A stretch of DNA of 15,638 nucleotides from Pseudomonadota bacterium (GTDB lineage: Bacteria; Pseudomonadota; Gammaproteobacteria; Burkholderiales; Burkholderiaceae_D). This document shows positions 6,521-12,650 of the stretch, in pieces (positions within the stretch are counted from its first letter, which is position 1; each line of letters starts with the position of its first letter). The stretch spans positions 1-15,638 of the forward strand of contig JAEZVM010000365.1 in the NCBI GenBank assembly GCA_023420795.1. The letters run 5' to 3'. The position numbers and the translations under genes were made by a program. The notes under the pieces were generated by a model. That model was not told where the DNA came from. It ran no database searches and was given only the letters and a program-made list of their open reading frames with translations.

Positions 6521-7385
6521 GAAATTCCGCAAGCCGAGTTTTAAACGGTTTTCCGGCCACCGCCGGCAGGGTTTCGAACCGCTCCTTCATCAGCGTATCG
6601 AGCATCTCGATGCGTGCACCGGGCGCCGGGTGCGTCTTGAACAGCAAGGAGAAATTGCCGTCGGCGGCGCTCTGCCCTTGCAGCGTCTGCAATACCGCGG
6701 GCAGGCCGTAGGGGTCGAAGCCGGCGCGGGCGGCAATCACCACGCCAAGCCGGTCGGCCTCGAATTCATCTCCTTGGTCGAGGCCGCTCGCATAGAGCTT
6801 GCGGCCAATGTTCACCAGCGCATCGCGCGCTTCCGGATTGCCCTTGCCGGTAGCGCTGAGCACCTCTCCCACCAGCGCGAAACCGGCATTCTTCTGCACC
6901 GCGCTCAGATGATGTTTTTTCAACACATGCGAGATTTCGTGCGCGAGCACGCCGGCCAGCTCCGCTTCGCTGCGCATGCGCTCGATCAATCCATTCGTCA
7001 CGAAGATATATCCGCCGGGGGTCGCAAACGCATTGAAACCGGCATCATCGAGCACGCCGAAGGTCCATGGCAGATCGGGCCGGTCGGTTTGCAGGGCCAG
7101 CCAGCGCCCGAGCGTGTTCACGTAGCGCTGCAGCGGCGGATTGTTCACCAGCGGCTTGGCGCCCAGCAGCGTCGCGGCGAACTCCTGCCCGATGCGGATC
7201 TCCTCCGGTTCATCGACTTCGCGGGTCGCCTTGGTCAGATTGCTGAGCATGCTGCCGATGTTCAGGCTACCCGCCTTTCCGGCCGCCTTGCCGAAGTCGG
7301 GCAATGAAAACGGAAACTGCGCGAAGGACAGCGAACATGCGCCGGCAAGCATCAGTCCGATACAGATTCTGGGCAAGTAACGCAT
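6513..7385 (-). CDS. Exported M48 family zinc metalloprotease
   Basis: A 290-residue periplasmic metallopeptidase, related to the protease part of BepA/LoiP-type envelope quality-control enzymes. The signal peptide is residues 1-22 (ICIGLMLAGACSLSFA). The alternative LAGAC lipobox is a poor match. The zinc site is HEISH (H149, E150, H153) plus the third ligand E207 in DEFEADRLG (with D211). The typical M48 segment THPAPGARIEML (251-262) is also present. No C-terminal TPR repeats are seen, unlike full-length BepA. The ATG at 7385 is chosen because it begins the signal peptide and has GGGAGG at the right distance. The open frame continues upstream but would place 42 unlikely residues before the signal. 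It begins one base after the SH3 gene and is the last gene of the cyclase operon. Confidence 0.88.
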   Translation of the reverse strand: MRYLPRICIGLMLAGACSLSFAQFPFSLPDFGKAAGKAGSLNIGSMLSNLTKATREVDEPEEIRIGQEFAATLLGAKPLVNNPPLQRYVNTLGRWLALQTDRPDLPWTFGVLDDAGFNAFATPGGYIFVTNGLIERMRSEAELAGVLAHEISHVLKKHHLSAVQKNAGFALVGEVLSATGKGNPEARDALVNIGRKLYASGLDQGDEFEADRLGVVIAARAGFDPYGLPAVLQTLQGQSAADGNFSLLFKTHPAPGARIEMLDTLMKERFETLPAVAGKPFKTRLAEFRR

Positions 7386-7386
7386 T

Positions 7387-7923
7387 TCAGCCTCCCACAG
7401 GGTTGTAGTTGTTGTTCTGAACGGGCGCAGGCGCCGGCAGCTCGTCGAGCTGGATCGGCTCCAGCTTGCTGCGCCGCGCGAACCCTTCGGCGGCATGCCG
7501 CTCGACGGCAAACTGCTGCATCTTCTTCAGCTCGTCGGGATTGGCCTGCGCATTCTGCAAGTCCTCTTCGCTCAGGCCGCGCACGCCGGTGGTCACCGTT
7601 GCCGTGTTCGAGGTGCGTCCGGACGACAGCAGGTTGTTCAGCGCGCCGAGAGGATTGGCGGGCGCCGTCGTGCCTGCCGCGCTGGTCAGCGGCTTGATGC
7701 TCGTCATGCGCACCCAGCCGCTCTGCCCGCCTGCACTGACCTCGCTCCATGCGCCCTTCCGCCCCAGCACCTCGACGCGGGTGTTTTCCGGCAGGCTGGC
7801 AACGACAGCTGCATCCGATCGAGCCTGCGCCACCAACTCGGTTGCACGCGCGGTCAGCGCGGCTTCCGCATGCGCCAAGCCCGTAGCCAGCAAGCATGTC
7901 AGCAACAGCAGTGTTTTTCTCAT
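7387..7923 (-). CDS. Periplasmic bacterial SH3-domain protein
   Basis: A 178-residue exported protein. The signal peptide is residues 1-19 (MRKTLLLLTC, cleavage after AHA). A bacterial SH3 (SH3b) fold covers about 21-80, with the typical signature TRVEVLGRKGAWSEVSAGGQSGWVRMTSI. A Ser/Thr/Ala/Asn-rich linker follows to ~112. A conserved-looking charged segment (GVRGLSEEDL at 113-122, then ELKKMQQFAVERHAAEGFA) precedes a Pro/Asn-rich end (PAPAPVQNNNYNPVGG). SH3b domains usually bind cell-wall peptides or proteins, but no catalytic domain is attached, so it may be an adaptor. The start overlaps the cyclase stop by 4 bases (ATGA), with GGAGGA upstream, which indicates coupling. Its exact function is unknown. 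Confidence 0.8.
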   Translation of the reverse strand: MRKTLLLLTCLLATGLAHAEAALTARATELVAQARSDAAVVASLPENTRVEVLGRKGAWSEVSAGGQSGWVRMTSIKPLTSAAGTTAPANPLGALNNLLSSGRTSNTATVTTGVRGLSEEDLQNAQANPDELKKMQQFAVERHAAEGFARRSKLEPIQLDELPAPAPVQNNNYNPVGG

Positions 7924-9806
7924 GTTGTCTTCCTCCGTGGTTCATACAAATCGACAGCCGCCGTGCGCCCTTTGACGTCGAAGGCGCCGCAGTGCCGGAA
8001 ATCGAATGAGGCATCTCGGTGGCAGGCACGCACCGTGTCCTGCGTGACCAGTACCCGTGCCACACCCCGCGTCAAACCCTCCACGCGGCTGGCAAGGTTG
8101 ACGGTATCGCCGATCGCGGTGTAGTCGAGCTTGCGCTGCGCGCCGATGAAGCCGACCACCGCCTGACCGGTATGCACACCGATGCCGACGTCGAAATCGC
8201 CGGCTTCGGCATCTTCTGCGGCCAGCTCGCGCTTGAATTCAAGCAGTGTCTGCTGCATCTCCAGCGCCGCCGCAACCGCCTTTCGCGCATGGTCCGGATC
8301 GTCCACCGGCGCGCCCCAGAAGGCCATGATCGCGTCGCCGATGAACTTGTCGAGCGTGCCGCCGTGGCGGAATACCACTTCCACCTGACGCTCGAAATAG
8401 CGGTTGAGCAGTGCCACCACTTCATGCGGCGGCCGCTTCTCGGACAGCGTTGTGAAGCCGCGTATGTCGGAAAACAGTACCGTGATGTCGCGCGTGCGGC
8501 CGGACAGGCTCTCGACGGTTTCGCCCTGCTCCACGATCTGCTGCACCACGTTCGGATTCAGGAAGCGGCGAAACAGCGATACCGCCTGCTCGCGCGACCG
8601 TCGCTCGCGCATATAGGCTGCGATGGCAGCGCACAGGAACAGCAGCCACGCAAATGCCAGCGGCGTGACGACCGGCAGCAATTGGCTGGCGTCGAGCGCC
8701 GCATCGGCCGCCGCCAGAATCGCCAGCGTCGCGAGCGCAAGGCCTGCACCCGTCAGCAGTGGATTGACGCGCTGCGCGAACGCCATCGCCAGCGCCGCGA
8801 TCAGTATGCCGCCGAGCAGGAAGGGCCAGATCGGCGCGACGACATGGACACTGTGTCCGTTCTTCAGGTTATCGATGGCCAGCGCCAACACATCGACGCC
8901 GGGATAGCCGGCGGCCAGCGGCGTCAGGTGGTGGTCGAAGGTGCCAGCCGCGGATGCGCCGATCACGATCACCTTGTTACGAAACAGGCCATCCAGCGTT
9001 CGCAGGTCGTCCGCACCGAGTGTGGGCCGCTGTTCGGTCAGCAGGCGGTACAGCTCGCCATACGCGTAGCGCTTGTGGCCGTCGGCAGGCCAGCGCATCA
9101 GGAATTCGCTGCCTGCCGGCAGCGCGGCACCGAGGTCTGCGGCGACTCGCGCCGGCAGCGACGGCAGGCGCCAGCCATAAGTATCCGAATAGAGCCGGTA
9201 ACGGCGTAGTACACCGTCGCCATCCTCGATACTGTTGATCAGCCCTATCTGCCAGAGGGAACGTTCGACCGCATGCGGAAGCTGGATCGCGGCCTTCTCG
9301 TCCGAAGCTCCGGCTGGCATGCCGCCAAAGGCCGGCGCCAAGTACCGCAGCGACGTGCCGGATGCATCCGCCGCAGGCGACAGCTGCACCGCTGGCAGAT
9401 AGACCTGCGGATAGGCGCCGATCGCTTCCGACAGCCGCGCATCGCTTTTCGGCTGCCGCATGTCGCGCTCGGAAAAGGCGATGTCGAACACGATCGCGCG
9501 CGGCCGGAACTCGGCGAGCGCGTCGATCAGGTCGGCATGGATCTCGCGCGGCCAGGTCCACAGGCCGGCGATTTCCTGCATGCCGATCATGCTCGCGTCA
9601 TCAGCATCAACGATGACGATATCCGGATCGGCGGCAAAGCCGGCTGCATGACGGCGCATGAACACATCGCCGAGCCGCGCCTCCGCGGTTGCCAGCAGGC
9701 GCAGGCCGAACAGTTCGACCGCAAGCAGCGCGACGAACAATACCGCGAGCGCCGCAAGGAGGCGAACCGGCGAGCGAGTGAGCGAATGGACAAAGGCTTG
9801 CAGCAT
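7920..9806 (-). CDS. CHASE2-domain membrane adenylate cyclase (class III)
   Basis: A 628-residue sensor cyclase that converts ATP to cAMP. One N-terminal membrane helix (~14-38) is followed by an extracytoplasmic CHASE2 domain (~40-320; DIVIVDADDASM, RAIVFDIAFSE, NKVIVIGASAAGTFD). Three more helices follow (~324-343, 348-368, 376-398), then a cytoplasmic class III catalytic domain (~435-625). Both metal-binding Asp are present (D447 in FSDIRGF, D491 in FIGDAIMAFWG). The ATP-selecting pair is K487 and T563 (LDYTAIGD), and the transition-state residues are N570 and R574 (NLASR). The catalytic set is complete and is typical of class IIIb adenylate rather than guanylate cyclases. ATG 9806, with GGGAGG upstream, is preferred over longer in-frame forms lacking a membrane signal. 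It is the first gene of an operon with the SH3 and M48 genes. Confidence 0.92.
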   Translation of the reverse strand: MLQAFVHSLTRSPVRLLAALAVLFVALLAVELFGLRLLATAEARLGDVFMRRHAAGFAADPDIVIVDADDASMIGMQEIAGLWTWPREIHADLIDALAEFRPRAIVFDIAFSERDMRQPKSDARLSEAIGAYPQVYLPAVQLSPAADASGTSLRYLAPAFGGMPAGASDEKAAIQLPHAVERSLWQIGLINSIEDGDGVLRRYRLYSDTYGWRLPSLPARVAADLGAALPAGSEFLMRWPADGHKRYAYGELYRLLTEQRPTLGADDLRTLDGLFRNKVIVIGASAAGTFDHHLTPLAAGYPGVDVLALAIDNLKNGHSVHVVAPIWPFLLGGILIAALAMAFAQRVNPLLTGAGLALATLAILAAADAALDASQLLPVVTPLAFAWLLFLCAAIAAYMRERRSREQAVSLFRRFLNPNVVQQIVEQGETVESLSGRTRDITVLFSDIRGFTTLSEKRPPHEVVALLNRYFERQVEVVFRHGGTLDKFIGDAIMAFWGAPVDDPDHARKAVAAALEMQQTLLEFKRELAAEDAEAGDFDVGIGVHTGQAVVGFIGAQRKLDYTAIGDTVNLASRVEGLTRGVARVLVTQDTVRACHRDASFDFRHCGAFDVKGRTAAVDLYEPRRKTT

Positions 9807-9826
9807 CCGGCAGCACCTCCCGCACC

Positions 9827-9846
9827 GCCAAAAATTGATTTTTGGC
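9827..9846. repeat. Perfect 8-bp inverted repeat at the cyclase transcript start
   Basis: GCCAAAAA (9827-9834) and TTTTTGGC (9839-9846) are separated by TTGA. It lies 20 bases before the cyclase ATG, just before its ribosome binding site. It overlaps the transcription start predicted from the promoter at 9848-9877. It could be a repressor site or a short stem-loop at the 5' end of the mRNA. Confidence 0.65.
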
Positions 9847-9847
9847 A

Positions 9848-9877
9848 ATAGTAGCGGCAAGTGGTGGCTTGGGGCAA
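9848..9877 (-). promoter_or_regulatory. Predicted promoter of the cyclase-SH3-M48 operon
   Basis: On the minus strand TTGCCC (9877-9872) and TACTAT (9853-9848) are spaced by 18 bases, each matching the sigma-70 consensus at 4 of 6 positions. The transcript would start near 9841, giving a leader of about 35 bases that contains the inverted repeat and the GGGAGG site. Confidence 0.45.
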
Positions 9878-9906
9878 CACGAACGACCGGCGGCAAAGAG
9901 TTGTCT

Positions 9907-9925
9907 GACAGGTGAAAGACCTGTC
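9907..9925. repeat. Perfect 7-bp inverted repeat upstream of nfeD
   Basis: GACAGGT (9907-9913) and ACCTGTC (9919-9925) flank GAAAG. It ends 49 bases before the nfeD start, so it may be an operator or a leader hairpin. No convincing sigma-70 promoter could be placed next to it. Confidence 0.5.
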
Positions 9926-9974
9926 ATTCCTGCAACTGGTAAAGCTTCAATGTCTGGTTTCGCGTGGGAGAAAC

Positions 9975-11321
9975 ATGAACAGAACGCTTTGCTCCATCCT
10001 CGCGCTCGCGCTACTTATAGTGGCCGGGCCGTCGCGGGCCGCTCCTGCGCCGGTCATGGTGATTACGCTGAACGGTGCGATCGGCCCGGCGTCCGCCGAC
10101 TATGCGCGGCGCGGCATCGAACGCGCCGCCAGGGAAGGTGCGCAGCTGGCGGTCCTGAAGATGGACACGCCCGGCGGGCTCGACACCTCGATGCGCACGA
10201 TCATCAAGGCGATCCTGACCTCGCCAGTGCCGGTGGCAACCTATGTCGCGCCGGGCGGCGCGCGGGCCGCCAGTGCCGGCACCTATATCCTGTATGCGAG
10301 CCATATCGCCGCAATGGCGCCCGGCACCAATGTCGGGGCAGCGACCCCGGTGCAGATTGGCGGCATGCCTTCCCAGCCGGAAAAGCCGGGGCCGCCCGGC
10401 AAGGAGCAGAAAGACGCAAAACTCGCGCCCGACTCGCCGATGGAACGCAAGGCAGTCAACGATGCCGCCGCCTACCTGCGCGGACTCGCGCAGATGCGCG
10501 GGCGAAACATGGAATGGGCTGAACGCGCGGTGCGTGATGCGGCCAGCCTGTCGGCCGAGGACGCGCTGGCGCTGAAGGTCGTCGAATATGTCGCGTCGGA
10601 CACCGATGCGCTGCTGCGCCAGCTGGACAAGCGCAAGGTCAACGTGATGGGTCAGGACCGAATGCTGCAGACCGCCGGCGCGCCGATACTGAACTACGAG
10701 CCGGACTGGCGGGTGAAACTGCTTGCCGCCATTACCGATCCGAGCATCGCGCTGCTGCTGATGACCATCGGCCTCTATGGATTGATCTTTGAATTCACCA
10801 ATCCCGGCGTCGGCATCGCCGGCGTGCTGGGCGGCATCTGCCTGCTGCTCGGCCTGTATGCGCTGCAGCTGCTGCCGGTGAACTACGCGGGACTGGCGCT
10901 GATCCTGCTCGGCATCGGCTTCATGATCGCGGAAGCGTTTGTCGGTGCATTCGGCGTGCTCGGTGTCGGCGGCATTGCCGCCTTCGTTGCCGGCGCGCTG
11001 ATCCTGATCGATACCGAACAGCCCGGCTTCGGCATCCCGATCGCGCTGATCGCGACGGTTGCCGTCACCAGCGCGCTGCTGATCGCCGGGCTGGTCGGCC
11101 TTGCCTTGAAAACCCGGCGGCGCGCAGTGTATGGCGGGCCGGACGCGCTGATCGGCGCCACGGCCGAAATCATCGGTGACGGCTGGGCGACGATTCAGGG
11201 CGAAACCTGGCGCGTGACCAGCAGTGCACCGCTGCACCAGGCGCAAAAGGTGCGCATCGTTGCGCGCAACGGACTGGTGCTGCAGGTCGCGCCCATTCCC
11301 AACAGCGAAAAAGGAGAATGA
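9975..11321 (+). CDS. nfeD: NfeD family membrane-bound serine protease (long form)
   Basis: A 448-residue long-form NfeD (1510-N/ClpP-class) protein. The signal peptide is residues 1-22 (ending PSRA). The protease domain spans ~25-215 and has the Ser-Lys dyad: S100 in APGGARAASAGTYI, and K159 in ERKAVNDAAAYLR. The oxyanion/substrate motif MDTPGGLD is at 63-70. A Pro/Lys-rich insertion lies at ~133-150. Four to five membrane helices follow (~256-380), then a cytoplasmic NfeD OB-fold domain (~385-440; ALIGATAEI, RVTSSAPL, VRIVARNGLVLQV). In archaeal and bacterial relatives this protease cleaves the hydrophobic tail of its stomatin partner, which here is the next gene. ATG 9975 has GGGAGAAA upstream and starts the signal peptide. 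Upstream in-frame starts would add 21 residues and cross the inverted repeat. It begins a unit divergent from the cyclase operon. Confidence 0.92.
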   Translation: MNRTLCSILALALLIVAGPSRAAPAPVMVITLNGAIGPASADYARRGIERAAREGAQLAVLKMDTPGGLDTSMRTIIKAILTSPVPVATYVAPGGARAASAGTYILYASHIAAMAPGTNVGAATPVQIGGMPSQPEKPGPPGKEQKDAKLAPDSPMERKAVNDAAAYLRGLAQMRGRNMEWAERAVRDAASLSAEDALALKVVEYVASDTDALLRQLDKRKVNVMGQDRMLQTAGAPILNYEPDWRVKLLAAITDPSIALLLMTIGLYGLIFEFTNPGVGIAGVLGGICLLLGLYALQLLPVNYAGLALILLGIGFMIAEAFVGAFGVLGVGGIAAFVAGALILIDTEQPGFGIPIALIATVAVTSALLIAGLVGLALKTRRRAVYGGPDALIGATAEIIGDGWATIQGETWRVTSSAPLHQAQKVRIVARNGLVLQVAPIPNSEKGE

Positions 11322-11323
11322 CC

Positions 11324-12091
11324 ATGTTTCTCGAATTTGGCTTCGGCACCATCGCCATCCTGATCATCGCGCTGCTGGTTTCCGCGATTCGCATCCTGCG
11401 CGAGTACGAGCGCGGCGTCGTATTCCAGCTCGGCCGCTTCTGGGCAGTCAAGGGGCCGGGTCTGGTGATCGTCATCCCGGCTCTGCAGCAGATGGTGCGC
11501 GTCGATCTGCGCACCGTGGTGCTCGACGTGCCGACGCAGGACGTGATCTCGCGCGACAACGTGTCGGTGAAGGTGAATGCGGTGATCTACTTCCGCGTGG
11601 TCGATCCGGCCAAGGCGATCATCGAGGTCGCGAATTTTTTCGAGGCCACCAGCCAGCTCGCGCAGACCACGCTGCGCGCGGTGCTCGGCAAGCATGAACT
11701 GGACGACATGCTGGCCGAGCGCGAGCGGCTCAACATCGACATCCAGCAGGTGCTGGACGCGGCGACCGACGCCTGGGGCATCAAGGTGGCCAACGTGGAA
11801 ATCAAGCATGTCGATCTGGACGAATCGATGATACGCGCCATCGCTCGCCAGGCGGAGGCCGAACGCGAGCGGCGCGCCAAGGTGATCCATGCGGAAGGCG
11901 AACTGCAGGCATCGGAAAAGCTGATGCAGGCGGCGCACATCCTGGCGCAGCAACCGGGCGCGATGCAGCTGCGCTACATGCAGACATTGAGCACGATCGC
12001 CAGCGACAAGTCATCGACCATCGTGTTCCCGTTGCCAATAGAACTGCTGACAGGGATGGCCGAACTGACCGGCAAGGTTCCACGCCAATGA
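11324..12091 (+). CDS. Slipin / stomatin-like SPFH protein, partner of NfeD
   Basis: A 255-residue membrane-anchored SPFH protein that forms oligomeric scaffolds in the inner membrane. One N-terminal hydrophobic helix (~5-24) is followed by REYERGVVFQLGRF (26-39), the SPFH domain (~25-185; IPALQQMVRVDLRT, RDNVSVKVNAVIYFRV) and a charged coiled-coil (ARQAEAERERRAKVIHAEGEL, ~174-194). The hydrophobic tail segment STIVFPLPIELL (231-242) matches in position the tail that NfeD proteases cut in their stomatin partners. An alternative ATG at 11318 overlaps the nfeD stop (ATGA) but lies one base after the AAGGAG. The ATG at 11324 has the proper 7-base spacing and is preferred; the two differ by two residues. 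It is tightly coupled to nfeD. Confidence 0.93.
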   Translation: MFLEFGFGTIAILIIALLVSAIRILREYERGVVFQLGRFWAVKGPGLVIVIPALQQMVRVDLRTVVLDVPTQDVISRDNVSVKVNAVIYFRVVDPAKAIIEVANFFEATSQLAQTTLRAVLGKHELDDMLAERERLNIDIQQVLDAATDAWGIKVANVEIKHVDLDESMIRAIARQAEAERERRAKVIHAEGELQASEKLMQAAHILAQQPGAMQLRYMQTLSTIASDKSSTIVFPLPIELLTGMAELTGKVPRQ

Positions 12092-12129
12092 CGCATGCGG
12101 CATGCTTGTTGCTTCACAGACAGGGTCGC

Positions 12130-12171
12130 TTGACTCACATCAAGGGAAATTCGAGAGGGCCCGAGTAGCCT
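12130..12171 (+). promoter_or_regulatory. FNR/Anr-type box and class II promoter for usp2-ATPase
   Basis: TTGACTCACATCAA at 12130-12143 matches the FNR/Anr consensus TTGAT-N4-ATCAA at 9 of 10 fixed positions. A weak -10 (TAGCCT, 12166-12171) sits exactly where a class II FNR promoter needs it: with the box centred at 12136.5, +1 would be near 12178, or -41.5. No -35 is needed at such promoters. The start codon follows about 29 bases later. This implies induction under low oxygen. Confidence 0.65.
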
Positions 12172-12206
12172 GTTTGCAAGACACACAACGCTTTTGGAGT
12201 ACACAA

Positions 12207-12629
12207 ATGCCAAAGATACTTATACCGGTCGATACTTCTACCAATGCGCAGCGCGCGGTGCGACATGCGGCGAAGATGGCCCTGGGGAATCCGTCGCTGC
12301 AACTGCACCTGCTGAATGTGCAGGAAAAAATCGAACCAAGGATTCATGCGCAACTCTCGCATGCTGAAATCACTTCCTTGCAGGCGGCCGAAGCCGAGCG
12401 CATCCTCCAGCCTCTCGGCCGGATTCTTGCCGAGGCCGGCGTTCCATACCGGGATGAATGGCGCTCGGGTTCCATCGCCTCGACCATCGCCGACTATGCG
12501 CGCGAGATAGCCTGCGATGCAATCGTGATGGGTACGCGCGGCATGAGCGCGATCGGCAACCTGGTCTTGGGATCGACCGCGACCAAAGTGATTCACCTTG
12601 CCAGCGTGCCGGTGACGCTGGTGAAGTAA
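12207..12629 (+). CDS. Universal stress protein, ATP-binding (UspFG/MJ0577) type
   Basis: A 140-residue single-domain Usp, the usual family length. It opens with MPKILIPVDTSTNAQRAVRHA, whose Asp10 is the conserved nucleotide-contact position. The ATP-binding loop G-x2-G-x9-G-S is complete: G109, G112, G122, S123 in GTRGMSAIGNLVLGST. It ends with VPVTLVK. Proteins of this type bind ATP and support survival under stress or oxygen limitation. ATG 12207 has TTGGAG about seven bases upstream. A longer in-frame form from 12102 would run through the FNR box and is rejected. The P-type ATPase starts 21 bases after its stop, so both probably share the FNR-type promoter. Unlike the degenerate stress protein at 2385-3008, its ATP site is intact. 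Confidence 0.93.
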   Translation: MPKILIPVDTSTNAQRAVRHAAKMALGNPSLQLHLLNVQEKIEPRIHAQLSHAEITSLQAAEAERILQPLGRILAEAGVPYRDEWRSGSIASTIADYAREIACDAIVMGTRGMSAIGNLVLGSTATKVIHLASVPVTLVK

Positions 12630-12650
12630 TGGCAGGCACCTTCCATCGTC

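Noticed and set aside
6057..7307. Long plus-strand open frame (416 codons) opposite pbpG and the M48 gene
   Set aside because: It crosses two real genes and their intergenic gap and has low-complexity His/Arg/Gln content, so it is a codon-bias shadow.
8019..9209. Long plus-strand open frame opposite the cyclase
   Set aside because: It is antisense to a complete catalytic domain and CHASE2 domain with all key residues. No family resemblance.
9807..9896. Longer cyclase start at 9896
   Set aside because: It adds 30 residues with no signal or homology and crosses the predicted promoter and inverted repeat. The ATG at 9806 has GGGAGG upstream.
9912..9974. Upstream ATG at 9912 as the nfeD start
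   Set aside because: It would put 21 residues before an obvious signal peptide and start inside the inverted repeat. The ATG at 9975 has a good ribosome binding site.
12102..12206. N-terminal extension of the second stress protein from 12102
   Set aside because: It would read through the FNR box and promoter. The Usp fold starts exactly at the ATG at 12207, which has TTGGAG upstream.
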